Shown here: positions 6,101 through 12,424 of the stretch, piece after piece | Layout: the number at the start of each line of letters is the position of its first letter | Position numbering within the stretch: the stretch's first letter is position 1 | From: a bacterium | Lineage (GTDB): Bacteria; Patescibacteriota; Minisyncoccia; Phycocordibacterales; JAKEFN01 | NCBI GenBank assembly: GCA_022616085.1 | Contig: JAKEFN010000009.1 | Location: 1-12,424, forward strand | Direction of reading: 5' to 3' | DNA length: 12,424 nucleotides | Translations under genes and position numbers: made by a program | Notes under the pieces: generated by a model | Databases searched by the model: none | What the model was told of the DNA's origin: nothing | Seen by the model: only the letters and a program-made list of their open reading frames with translations

Positions 6101-6383
6101 AGCGGACATAAAAGACGCCAAGAATAAGCTCAAGGACGGCATGGCGCTCATTATTGCGGGCATTATTGAAGAATCAAAAGAAATAAATACCAAAAAGGGA
6201 GAACGTATGGCGTTTCTCAAAATCCGCGACCTCGAAGATTCGATCGAGGCGGTATGCTTCCCGTCCGTATACCAGGAAATGCGCGGACTTATCACGCTCG
6301 ACAAATGCATCGCAATCAAAGGTCGTTATTCGGAGAGAAATGGGAGTCCTTCAGTCATCATTGAGGCGATCAAAGAATTATGA
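3177..6383 (+). CDS. dnaE: DNA polymerase III alpha subunit
   Basis: This is the replicative polymerase, 1068 residues from the ATG at 3177. An N-terminal PHP domain has HLHTHSHYSLLDG (14-26), TDHGN (48-52), E75 and TQDSHY (213-218), so its metal ligands look intact and it could proofread, as in Thermus DnaE. The palm has RGSVAGSL, FERFLNPER and PDIDMDF (402-408; catalytic D405 and D407), with the third aspartate at D560 in KFDFLG. A clamp-binding motif, QQSLF, is at 918-922, and an OB fold fills roughly 985-1068. The protein stops after the OB fold and lacks the tau-binding C-terminus of E. coli DnaE (1160 residues). No Shine-Dalgarno is visible. A TTG at 3144 would add 11 residues encoded largely by a repeat, so I reject it. 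argS follows 39 bases later and is probably co-transcribed. Confidence 0.95.
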   Translation: METKQNDGRSKFIHLHTHSHYSLLDGLSRIPELVELAKKDEMPAIGLTDHGNLYGAIEFYKTCKNAGIKPIIGVEAYIANRTRRDREPNIDNKRYHLTLLAKNVEGYRNLITLVTKSHLEGFYYKPRMDMELLRTHHEGIICLSGCFGSELSRAIRNKNESEAERVAEEYRDLFGKENYFLEIMHHPGVEGHQDVTDGLIALGRKLKIPVVGTQDSHYAHPEDKKAHETLLSVQSSNSKENKWSFGPDDFSFINTKKAYEYFSDIPEAVENTNIVAEQCDIEIPLGKWVFPAFPLTEKTTHDEELARLAYEGFALHGVAETPEAKTRLDYELSVIKGKGYAVYFLIVADLIRFAREKNIFTAIRGSVAGSLTTYLVGITKVDPLEYKLPFERFLNPERPSAPDIDMDFADDRREEVLDYAKEKYGAHAVAQIGTFGTMLAKGSVRDVARALGHPYGTGDKIANLIPLGSQGFPMTIDRAIKMTPELAELYKTDADTKEIIDLSKKLEGCVRHISVHAAGVVIAPTTLTDFVPVQLDPKGGKVITQYDMHAVEDAGLIKFDFLGIKNLAILGDAVRLIKRIREEIIDIENISLDDKKTFSMLAAGETMGLFQLNGAAITRFLKELRPTSIHDINAMVALYRPGPMEMIPEYIKRKHNPALITHLDPRMKDVLHFSYGVITYQDDVMLIAIKLAGYSWLEADMLRKAMGKKIPAVMQGEKEKLIKGLIKNGMTQPKAEELWKLIEPFAAYGFNKAHAASYGRVAYQTAYLKANFPIEYMTAVLTADSGETEKIAEIINECKRMNIPVLPPDVNESYGKFTVVRNAEGKPGKIRFGLYTIKNLGEAIANAIIAERKEKGAYRSFADFLERVKHKDLNKKSLESLIKCGALDSLGEERGAMLGSVEESLAYHREQAAGGTAQQSLFGLMADTATVPALRLKSVEPAPQTDKLSWEKELLGLYISGHPLDKYREKLEARKADIKDAKNKLKDGMALIIAGIIEESKEINTKKGERMAFLKIRDLEDSIEAVCFPSVYQEMRGLITLDKCIAIKGRYSERNGSPSVIIEAIKEL

Positions 6384-6418
6384 GATTTACGATTTATGAT
6401 TTATGATTTAGGATTGAA
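6384..6418 (+). repeat. Tandem heptamer array between dnaE and argS
   Basis: Starting directly after the dnaE stop codon there are four consecutive 7-mers, GATTTAC, GATTTAT, GATTTAT and GATTTAG (6384-6411), then a decayed GATTGAA (6412-6418). The junction of the last two units creates AGGA (6410-6413), 9 bases before the argS ATG at 6423, its probable ribosome site. The array fills nearly the whole 39-base gap. Confidence 0.85.
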
Positions 6419-6422
6419 AGTA

Positions 6423-8240
6423 ATGACGGACGATTACAAAGATGCGTATAATAAAGAAATTGACGATGCCATCGCCCGAGAGAAGAATCGCGTTGCCGGA
6501 TCGGCAGGCGCGAAACCGGAAAAAAACACTGGCGTGCTTTCAGATATCCAGAGCGAAGTCGCCTTGACGATTCACGAGTCGCTCGGCATTGAAATTTCTC
6601 CCGACATGGCTCTTCCTCCCTCCCATGTTGGCGCAGATCTCGCTTATTCTGCATTTGAAGCAGGGGGAAAATTAGGGCAAAATCCGGCGGAGGCGGCAAA
6701 AAAAATTGCAGAAGCGGTGGCTTCGCGCAAAAACGCATTCATTGAAAATATCTCTCTAGAGGGCGCGTTTGTAAATTTCAAACTCCGTCAAGGCGAAACA
6801 TATGCCCGTATTCTTCGCGAAGCTACTCTTGAAGGCGAGCGATTCGGCGCATCGCGCGCGCATGCGGGCGAAATCGCGCTCATTGAATATTCTTCCCCAA
6901 ATATCGCCAAACCGATGAGCCTGGGGCATCTTCGCTCGACAATCTTGGGAGCCGTACTCGGAAATCTCTATGAGGCGGAAGGATTTACGGTCATCCGTGA
7001 AAATTATCTGGGCGATTACGGGACACAGTTCGGAAAACTTCTCTATGCGTATGAAACCTGGGAAAAAAAAGACGCGGCGGCGCTCTCCATAGAAGAGCTC
7101 AAAAATCTCTATGTGCGCTTCCATGAAGAAGCGGAAAAAAATCCCTCGCTTGACGACCATGCCCGCGCGCTTTTTGCCCGTCTCGAAAGCGGCGATCCCG
7201 TGCTTGGCTCGCTCTGGAAGCAGTTCCGCGACATAAGCATTTCGGCGTATGCGCAAATGTATAAGCGCCTCGGGGTTTCGTTCGATATTGTCTCGGGCGA
7301 GGCGCGGAGCGCAAAAGACGCGGGAAAATTCGCCGCCCTCTGCCTTGAAAAAGGCATCTGCATGACGGATGGAACAACAGGAGCCATCATTGTCGAAAAT
7401 CTCGCCGGTCTCCCCTCTTTTGTGCTCCAAAAGAAAGACGAATCAAGCATCTATATCGGCCGCGATCTCGTGACGCTCTCGTCGAGAATAGAGAATTTTC
7501 ATCCCGATTATATCCTCTATTGCGTCGGAAACGAGCAAGAGCTCAACTTCAGACAGCTCTTCGCGCTCGCCCGCGTGCTCGATATTGCGCCGGAGGACGC
7601 AATCCTCAAGCATATTTCTTTCGGGCTTGTTCTCGGCGAATCGGGAACAAAAATGTCGACACGAAAAGGCGGCGGCGTATCGCTCGAAGAACTGATGAAC
7701 GAAGCGGCGCGGCGCGCGGAAAAAATAATCATGGAAAAAAATCCCGCGCTTTCCGAAGAAGAACGCGCAAAAATCGCCGAAGACGTCGGCATCGGCTCGA
7801 TCATCTGGAACGACCTGAAACAATCGCGGACAAAAAATATCCGCTTTGACTGGGAGTCGATGCTTGATTTTGAGGGCGGATCTGCGGCATATATCCAATA
7901 CGCCAACGCCCGCATCCACTCCATTTTCGAGAAACTAGGCAACATTCCGCCGGCGGAGAATCCGGTCTTTGCCGAAAAAATTGAATTTGCGCTTGCCAAA
8001 AAAATTATGTTTTTCCCGCGAACAATCCGGCACGCCCGCGAGACCGACTCCCCCCACCATCTCTCTATATACCTCGATGAACTCTCCCGCCTCTTTAATG
8101 CATTCTATGCAGAGGTGTCGGTAACCGGTACCGAGGATCAAAACCTCAAATCATCGCGCGCCATACTTCTCCGCGCCGTCTCGCAGACGCTTGAAAACGG
8201 GCTCAAAATCCTCCAGATTCGAGCGCCGGAAAAAATGTAG
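6423..8240 (+). CDS. argS: Arginyl-tRNA synthetase
   Basis: A class I synthetase that charges tRNA-Arg, 605 residues from the ATG at 6423. An N-terminal extension (about 1-39) precedes the Add-1-like domain (40-140). The HIGH-type motif is SLGHLRS (166-172) after EYSSPNIAKPM, and the KMSK-type motif is KMSTRKG (410-416), the usual ArgRS form. YIQYANARI (490-498) starts the DALR anticodon-binding domain, and the protein ends LQIRAPEKM, a normal ArgRS terminus. A start at 6396 lies within the heptamer array and would add nine repeat-encoded residues; AGGA 9 bases before 6423 favours the later one. It probably shares a transcript with dnaE. It ends 10 bases from the convergent cupredoxin stop, with no terminator between. 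Confidence 0.95.
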   Translation: MTDDYKDAYNKEIDDAIAREKNRVAGSAGAKPEKNTGVLSDIQSEVALTIHESLGIEISPDMALPPSHVGADLAYSAFEAGGKLGQNPAEAAKKIAEAVASRKNAFIENISLEGAFVNFKLRQGETYARILREATLEGERFGASRAHAGEIALIEYSSPNIAKPMSLGHLRSTILGAVLGNLYEAEGFTVIRENYLGDYGTQFGKLLYAYETWEKKDAAALSIEELKNLYVRFHEEAEKNPSLDDHARALFARLESGDPVLGSLWKQFRDISISAYAQMYKRLGVSFDIVSGEARSAKDAGKFAALCLEKGICMTDGTTGAIIVENLAGLPSFVLQKKDESSIYIGRDLVTLSSRIENFHPDYILYCVGNEQELNFRQLFALARVLDIAPEDAILKHISFGLVLGESGTKMSTRKGGGVSLEELMNEAARRAEKIIMEKNPALSEEERAKIAEDVGIGSIIWNDLKQSRTKNIRFDWESMLDFEGGSAAYIQYANARIHSIFEKLGNIPPAENPVFAEKIEFALAKKIMFFPRTIRHARETDSPHHLSIYLDELSRLFNAFYAEVSVTGTEDQNLKSSRAILLRAVSQTLENGLKILQIRAPEKM

Positions 8241-8250
8241 CGCAAACGCA

Positions 8251-8799
8251 TTACTTGACCTCCACGATTCCCGCATGCCCCGGGTTTCTGTGATTATGAT
8301 AGCCCCAGGATCCTTTTTCGTTAAACGTGAAAGAAAAGCTCTCGCCTTCGGAGAGGATTCCGCATGAATCGAAAATAATTGCGCCTGTTCCGCATTTTTT
8401 GATATCCGAACCCGGGTAGAGAACATGGGTCGGATGGCTGTCGGACGCAGTCCACACCTGCGATCCGCTTCTGTTTTCAAAGACGACCGTATCGCCAGCC
8501 GCCACGGTTATTTTTTTCGGCTCATACCCCGCGTCTGTATAGAGAACAATGTGCTTTTGAGACGACGCTTCTTCTAATGCGCCTTCTCCCTTGCCCTCGC
8601 CTGCCGCGAGTTCGATGTCCGATGCATCGGATGCGGCGGGTATCTCTGCGTTTTCTCCGTTTTCCGAAACCGATACCGCATCTTCAGAAGCCGCGTCATC
8701 CGTTGGCGCAGACGGCGCGGAGGCGGAGGAAGCCCCCCAAAGAAGATACGCCAAAAAAGCCAAAACAAGAATTATGATTGCAATTAAAATTTTTTTCAT
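8251..8799 (-). CDS. Membrane-anchored cupredoxin-like protein
   Basis: A 182-residue protein that starts MKKILIAIIILVLAFLAYLL, an uncleaved anchor or signal segment (about 4-21). Residues 23-80 are a low-complexity Ala/Ser/Glu/Asp linker, and 83-182 a cupredoxin-type beta domain. It has the usual ITVAAGDTVVFEN strand and GSWGYHNHRNPGHAG near the end. Candidate metal ligands are H122, H125, H168, H170 and H175, with C136 and C146 nearby. The classical plastocyanin loop (Cys, two to four residues, His, then Met) is not present, so copper type and redox role are uncertain. It is probably anchored in the membrane with the domain outside. TATAAA lies 9 bases before the ATG and there is no Shine-Dalgarno; the region that would hold its -35 has been taken over by the element at 8822-8946. 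Confidence 0.85.
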   Translation of the reverse strand: MKKILIAIIILVLAFLAYLLWGASSASAPSAPTDDAASEDAVSVSENGENAEIPAASDASDIELAAGEGKGEGALEEASSQKHIVLYTDAGYEPKKITVAAGDTVVFENRSGSQVWTASDSHPTHVLYPGSDIKKCGTGAIIFDSCGILSEGESFSFTFNEKGSWGYHNHRNPGHAGIVEVK

Positions 8800-8816
8800 A
8801 GTGTGGTGTTTATAAC

Positions 8817-8951
8817 TTACTTAGGACTTACGCGTTTGGATGCAATTCCAGGCGCGAGCGAGGCTTGCGACCAAGCTGTATTCAACATACAGCGCGGGAG
8901 CAAACGAGCGAAGCAACAAAGAAATGCGCCAAACGCGTAAGTCCTATTACT
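8817..8951. mobile_element. MITE-like element with TSD
   Basis: An 18-bp perfect terminal inverted repeat, TAGGACTTACGCGTTTGG (8822-8839), matches its complement at 8929-8946. The 125-bp unit is flanked by a 5-bp direct repeat TTACT at 8817-8821 and 8947-8951, as expected for a target duplication. There is no coding capacity. The interior folds further: GCTGTAT (8875-8881) pairs with ATACAGC (8887-8893), then CC/GG and TTGC/GCAA (8865-8868 with 8900-8903) with short internal loops. It lies between the response regulator and cupredoxin genes, 7 bases upstream of the cupredoxin -10 box. No matching transposase is in the window. Confidence 0.85.
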
Positions 8952-8970
8952 ATTAATACGAAAACGGAAA

Positions 8971-9426
8971 TTATACGCCCGCCGATCCGCGGGAAGACGC
9001 CTGTCCTTTTTTATCCATAAAAAGCGTATTTACGCGATCTACAATATACGACGGTATAATATTCGATTTGACAAGATAATCAACGGCGCCGCCGGAGAGG
9101 CCTTGCTTGATATCGCTTTCTTGAGAGAGGTTCGTTACGATGATAACTGGAATATTTTTTGTCTCCTCATTCGCCTTAATGCTCTTTAGAAGCGAAAATC
9201 CGTTTTCATCCGGCAGAAGTATGTCGAGAAGTATGGCATCGATTTTTTCGCGTGTGAGTATTCCGCGCGCAGACGCGGCATTCAAGGCGTTGAAGAAGCG
9301 ATAACCGGATGCTTTAAATTTCCGCTCCATCGCCTCGCCGAGGAATTTCTCATCCTCTATAAGAAGCACTGCCTTAGGATTTAACGCATTGTGGGGAAGG
9401 GATGCTTGTGTCTTGTTTTCAATCAT
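8971..9426 (-). CDS. Single-domain response regulator (receiver only)
   Basis: A 151-residue CheY-like receiver domain. The acidic cluster is E24-D25-E26 in LLIEDEKFLG, the phosphorylated aspartate is D68 in ILLDILLPDENG, T98 lies in VIIVTN, and the conserved lysine is K120 in DYLVKSN. All receiver switch residues are present. There is no DNA-binding or enzymatic output domain; residues 1-15 and 140-151 look disordered. It must act by binding a partner or in a phosphorelay, and no histidine kinase is in the window. It starts 35 bases after the winged-helix/NTase-like gene on the same strand and is probably co-transcribed with it. No ribosome site is seen. Confidence 0.93.
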   Translation of the reverse strand: MIENKTQASLPHNALNPKAVLLIEDEKFLGEAMERKFKASGYRFFNALNAASARGILTREKIDAILLDILLPDENGFSLLKSIKANEETKNIPVIIVTNLSQESDIKQGLSGGAVDYLVKSNIIPSYIVDRVNTLFMDKKGQASSRGSAGV

Positions 9427-9461
9427 AGAGCGCTATTAAAATCATACGGTATGTCCGGCCC

Positions 9462-10082
9462 CTATGCAATACCGAGCTTGTTGATTATTTTTCGGTGCGG
9501 GTAATCGAGGATGTCGCGTATAAATTTGTCATAAACGTTCATCCGATAGCTGAATTCTTTTGTTTCAAGAAGCGCGTAGCGAATTTCCTTCCCGAGCTCC
9601 GCCTCCATGGTGCGCAGGACGCTCTCGATGGACTGCTTCTTAAGCCCGTCGCCGACAATCAGAATGTCCACTCTGCTTTCTTCGTTTTTGATAAAAATGC
9701 CGGTTATAACGACAAGCTGGACTTTTCCGATATTCCTGAACCGGCGTATGATATCTTCGTTGGCAAACGGCTCCGTTGCAATAAGCATATTTTCGAGCGG
9801 CGAGAGAAGAGAAAAATCAAGGTTGAGTTTGAGGCCGAACACTTTCTTTTTATTTTGTTTTTTTGATCCGTTCATGCCCGCGGGAGCGATCTGGAGCATC
9901 ATGCGCTTTTTGATAAACCCGATTTCTTCAAGCATTTTCAATTCTTTCGAAAGCGGGCCCGACGGAACGCGGCAGCGCATGCCAACGTCCTTTTTCTCAA
10001 AAAAATCGTTCGGATTCAAAAGGAAAAGGCGCATAATTTTGATGCGCGAAGACCCGCCGAAGAGTTTGGAGAGAATGTCCAT
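9462..10082 (-). CDS. Winged-helix regulator fused to a degenerate nucleotidyltransferase-like domain
   Basis: A 206-residue protein. Residues 1-90 look like a winged helix-turn-helix: MDILSKLFGGSSRIKIMRLFL, then a recognition region around VPSGPLSKELKMLEEIGFIKKR. Residues 100-206 resemble a minimal nucleotidyltransferase (MNT) fold, with GIFIKNEESRVDILIVGDGL in place of the active-site block GS...SDxDL. The GS pair and first catalytic aspartate appear lost (R137 where Asp is expected; D139 kept), so catalysis is doubtful and a sensing or regulatory role is more likely. It heads a probable two-gene unit with the response regulator. Its ATG has TAATAT 9 bases upstream and no Shine-Dalgarno. 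The winged-helix call is firmer than the MNT call. Confidence 0.7.
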   Translation of the reverse strand: MDILSKLFGGSSRIKIMRLFLLNPNDFFEKKDVGMRCRVPSGPLSKELKMLEEIGFIKKRMMLQIAPAGMNGSKKQNKKKVFGLKLNLDFSLLSPLENMLIATEPFANEDIIRRFRNIGKVQLVVITGIFIKNEESRVDILIVGDGLKKQSIESVLRTMEAELGKEIRYALLETKEFSYRMNVYDKFIRDILDYPHRKIINKLGIA

Positions 10083-10158
10083 GTATATGTAATATTAACA
10101 GCAGAGCCCCCTTCGAGCAAGATTGCGTGATTTATACAAGCGCACGAATCATGCCAAT

Positions 10159-10237
10159 TCAAAACTCAAAGGTCAAAAGTCAAAAAAGTCTCGCGTTTTG
10201 AGTTTTAATTTTGAGATTTGAATTTTGACTTTTGAGT
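10159..10237. repeat. Inverted pair of 7-bp repeat arrays
   Basis: Four heptamers of type TCAAANN (10159-10186: TCAAAAC, TCAAAGG, TCAAAAG, TCAAAAA) are followed by AGTCTCGCG and six heptamers of the complementary type TTTNANN (10196-10237: TTTTGAG, TTTTAAT, TTTGAGA, TTTGAAT, TTTGACT, TTTGAGT). The arms can pair in several registers, for example AAAAGTCAAAA (10175-10185) with TTTTGACTTTT (10223-10233). It starts 8 bases past the alaS stop in the transcription direction and may end that transcript. The rest of the spacer, 10083-10158, shows only a candidate -10 (TAATAT, 10097-10092 on minus). Confidence 0.8.
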
Positions 10238-10244
10238 TCAATCC

Positions 10245-11960
10245 TCACTCCAATATTGCCTTTATCCTTCTCACTCCGGCCGACACAGCTTCTTCTTTAA
10301 CAATACGGAATCGTCCAAGCTCTGCGGTATTTTTCACATGCGGGCCGCCGCAGAATTCAAGGGAGAATTGGCTATCCCTTTCTCCAATCTGGTATACACG
10401 AACTTTGTCGCCGTATTTTTCTTCAAAAAGGCCGATCGCGCCGCGCTTTTTCGCCTCGTCAAGCGGAATATCCTCATAGGACACGGGAAGCGCCTCGGCA
10501 ATTTTTGCGTTCACGAGCTCTTCGGTTTTTTTGATCTCCTCGTCCGTCATCTTTGCGCCATGCGAAAAGTCGAATCGAAGCCGCTCGGGAGTGATATTGC
10601 TCCCCTTTTGGAGCACATGTCCGCCCAAAACATCGCGAAGCGCCTGATGCAAGAGGTGAGTCGCGGTGTGATACTTCACCGACATTTCGGAATGATCGAG
10701 AAGCCCGCCCCTGAATTTCTTCTCCGCACCGGCGCGAGAGAGTTCTTGGTGTTTTTTAAATTCCTCCTCAAATCCCGCTACATCAACTGACATATTTTTT
10801 TCTGAAGCGATATCTTTCGTAATTTCAAGCGGCAACCCAAAATTCTGTAAAAGATCAAAAGCTTTCTTCCCGCTGACTATATTCGAAGAAATTTTATCAA
10901 ATTGATTTTCTCCCCTCTTCAGACTTGATTTGAATTTTTCAATTTCTTCGTTGACTATTTCCCATGTTCCATCTAAACGACGCGAATCATCTCCATATAT
11001 ATCAACTATTTTCTTACAAACTTGACCGAGAAGCATCCCCGGTGATTCTACAATCCGATTCGCGTGAAAATAAGCTCGGCGAATAAGCTTCCGCAGAACA
11101 TATCCGCGTTCGTCTGGTGAAGGCACAAGTCCATCCGCGATAAGAAAAACACTCGTGCGCATGTGATCCGCAATAATTCTTTTTGAATGTAATGCGGGAT
11201 CACCGTGGACTCTCTCTCGTCCCGCTCTTCTAATATAAACATCGCAACTCTCTATAAGTGGCGAATATAAATCTGTATCAAAGACAGTCGCCACTTTTTG
11301 AATTGTTTTCGCCAGCCGCTCCAATCCCATGCCGGTATCTACCCCGGGAGTCGGGAGCTTCTCAAATGTTTTGTCTTTTTTCTGGTAATACTCGTTAAAA
11401 ACGATATTCCAAATCTCTATGCCGTCAATATAAATCTCTGTTGTCGGCCCGCACGGGCCTTCGTCCCCTGTAGGGCCCCAAAAATTGTCTTCGCGGCCGA
11501 ATTTTCGGACTTCGATATTGGAGTCAACGCGTTTCCATATTTCCTCCGATTCATTATCTGCGGAAACCATATCGTCTCCGCCAAAAACGCTCACATAATC
11601 GATGGCGAGCCCCATCTCTTTTGTTATGAATTCATGAGCAAAAAGAATCGCCTCTTCCTTAAAATAGCCTCCAAAACTAAAATTGCCGAGCATTTCAAAA
11701 AATGTCAGATGGCTTTCATCTCCCACTTCGTCAATATCCGAAGTCCGCACACACTTTTGTATTGAACAAACGTTCTTTGAACCAAAATCGGCCATCGCGT
11801 CTTTTTTGCCGATATAATACGGCTTAAACTGCTGCATCCCCGCAGTTGTAAAAAGTACCGATGAATCTCCCTCGGGTATAAGCGAAGCAGAAGGAATGAT
11901 TGCGTGCCCGCGCTTCTCAAAAAAAGCGAGAAATTTTTTCCGTATTTCGTCCGATGTCAT
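10245..11960 (-). CDS. alaS: Alanyl-tRNA synthetase, short form
   Basis: A class II synthetase charging tRNA-Ala, 571 residues from the ATG at 11960. The start MTSDEIRKKFLAFFEKRGH is the family N-terminus. The active site has TTAGMQQFKPY (38-48), the motif 2 region RTSDIDEVGDESHLTFFEMLGN (72-93) and motif 3 GVDTGMGLERLA (206-217). The editing (SAD) domain has its zinc site: H431 and H435 in HTATH, C537 and H541 in CGGPH. The protein ends soon after, so the DHHA1/C-Ala region of the 876-residue E. coli enzyme is absent; such short forms are known in reduced genomes. The frame continues to 12410, but that extension lies over the MgtC gene in another frame. GAGGA lies about 11 bases before the ATG, and the start is only 4 bases after the mgtC-like stop, so the two are translationally close. 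Confidence 0.95.
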   Translation of the reverse strand: MTSDEIRKKFLAFFEKRGHAIIPSASLIPEGDSSVLFTTAGMQQFKPYYIGKKDAMADFGSKNVCSIQKCVRTSDIDEVGDESHLTFFEMLGNFSFGGYFKEEAILFAHEFITKEMGLAIDYVSVFGGDDMVSADNESEEIWKRVDSNIEVRKFGREDNFWGPTGDEGPCGPTTEIYIDGIEIWNIVFNEYYQKKDKTFEKLPTPGVDTGMGLERLAKTIQKVATVFDTDLYSPLIESCDVYIRRAGRERVHGDPALHSKRIIADHMRTSVFLIADGLVPSPDERGYVLRKLIRRAYFHANRIVESPGMLLGQVCKKIVDIYGDDSRRLDGTWEIVNEEIEKFKSSLKRGENQFDKISSNIVSGKKAFDLLQNFGLPLEITKDIASEKNMSVDVAGFEEEFKKHQELSRAGAEKKFRGGLLDHSEMSVKYHTATHLLHQALRDVLGGHVLQKGSNITPERLRFDFSHGAKMTDEEIKKTEELVNAKIAEALPVSYEDIPLDEAKKRGAIGLFEEKYGDKVRVYQIGERDSQFSLEFCGGPHVKNTAELGRFRIVKEEAVSAGVRRIKAILE

Positions 11961-11964
11961 GAAG

Positions 11965-12424
11965 TTATTGATCCTCGTCGCGTGCGCCCCCCTCCCTTCC
12001 GTGTATTCTTTTACGGGTATTTTTGAGCCCTTGTTCCACATACCATACGACGGTAAAAATAAAGACGGTAAAGAGGGTCGCGAGCGACGCAAGCGCAAAA
12101 AACCCGAATCCCGCGGCAATGCCGATCGCGGCGGCAACCCAAATCCCCGCCGCGGTCGTGAGGTTTCGCACGCGAGAATCACGAAAAATAATAAGGCCCG
12201 CGCCGATAAAACCGATGCCGGTAACAATCTGTGCCGGCATGCGAAGCGGATCGGCGCTAAATCCTTTTGCGGTATAGATTTCTGCAGCCATAATGGACGC
12301 GGCGACAAAGAGCGCGGATCCCATGGATACGAGCGCGTAGGTGCGCATACCGGCGATTTTGCCCGCAAAAATCCTCTCCGCCCCGATAAGCATGCCGAGA
12401 AGCGCCGCAACCCCGAGCCGAGCC
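11965..12424 (-). CDS. MgtC/SapB family membrane protein (5' end outside window)
   Basis: About 152 residues are visible. The frame stays open through 12424, reading RLGVAALLGMLIGAER, which matches the first MgtC helix, so the ATG at 12393 is internal and the gene is cut by the window edge. Family signatures follow: AGKIAGMRTYALVSMGSALF, the TGIGFIGAGLI helix, VRNLTTAAGIWVAAAIGIAAG, and a final helix ending FIFTVVWYVEQGL. The C-terminus (KNTRKRIHGREGGARDEDQ) is short and charged, so the cytoplasmic ACT-like domain of longer MgtC proteins is missing. MgtC proteins are tied to low-magnesium survival and inhibition of F-type ATPase in some pathogens; whether that holds here is unknown. It lies 4 bases upstream of alaS in one probable operon. 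Confidence 0.88.
   Translation of the reverse strand, partial: ARLGVAALLGMLIGAERIFAGKIAGMRTYALVSMGSALFVAASIMAAEIYTAKGFSADPLRMPAQIVTGIGFIGAGLIIFRDSRVRNLTTAAGIWVAAAIGIAAGFGFFALASLATLFTVFIFTVVWYVEQGLKNTRKRIHGREGGARDEDQ

Noticed and set aside
10780..11420. More AT-rich stretch in the middle of alaS, considered as a mosaic or transferred segment
   Set aside because: The frame and family motifs run through without interruption, and base composition judged by eye is not enough.
11961..12410. Upstream extension of the alaS frame to 12410
   Set aside because: It overlaps the MgtC-family gene in another frame, and the family N-terminus begins at 11960.

Overview
The window reads as a compact bacterial chromosome segment, most likely from the Candidate Phyla Radiation (Patescibacteria, Parcubacteria-like). 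The basis is indirect: a short alanyl-tRNA synthetase that ends after its editing domain, a DnaE lacking the C-terminal tau-binding region, a fused winged-helix/degenerate nucleotidyltransferase regulator, a membrane-anchored cupredoxin, a REP-associated transposase and a trimmed RNase P RNA. No marker here fixes the taxonomy further.

Layout. 1-104: an imperfect palindrome at the window edge. 105-1145 (-): a predicted GluR0-type ligand-gated K+ channel, divergent from a 91-residue helical protein of unknown function (1225-1500, +); a shared 79-bp spacer carries -10 boxes on both strands. 1515-1545: a bidirectional terminator serving that small gene and the RNase P RNA gene rnpB (1556-2007, -). 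rnpB has a greatly enlarged P19 helix and apparently lacks the L15 GGU motif. 2140-2325 (+): a 61-residue unknown protein with a strong ribosome site and terminator. 2408-3166: a RAYT transposase bounded by 27-bp palindromes, with a third copy inside its own reading frame. 3177-8240 (+): dnaE and argS, joined by a 7-bp tandem repeat that supplies part of the argS ribosome site. 8251-8799 (-): anchored cupredoxin, converging on argS. 8817-8951: a MITE-like element with 18-bp inverted ends and a 5-bp target duplication. 8971-10082 (-): a receiver-only response regulator downstream of the winged-helix/NTase-like gene. 10159-10237: two inverted arrays of 7-bp repeats after alaS. 10245-12424 (-): alaS preceded by an MgtC/SapB membrane protein truncated by the window edge.

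The genes do not form one pathway. They are housekeeping replication and translation genes (dnaE, argS, alaS, rnpB) mixed with sensing and envelope genes (channel, cupredoxin, response regulator, MgtC). The unusual content is in the small repeats: a stop-free palindrome of nine codons, a non-autonomous element and heptameric repeat arrays. Several genes lack a visible Shine-Dalgarno and have -10-like boxes 6-9 nt before the start codon, which suggests leaderless transcripts. All calls come from reading the sequence and family knowledge; no database search or folding program was run.
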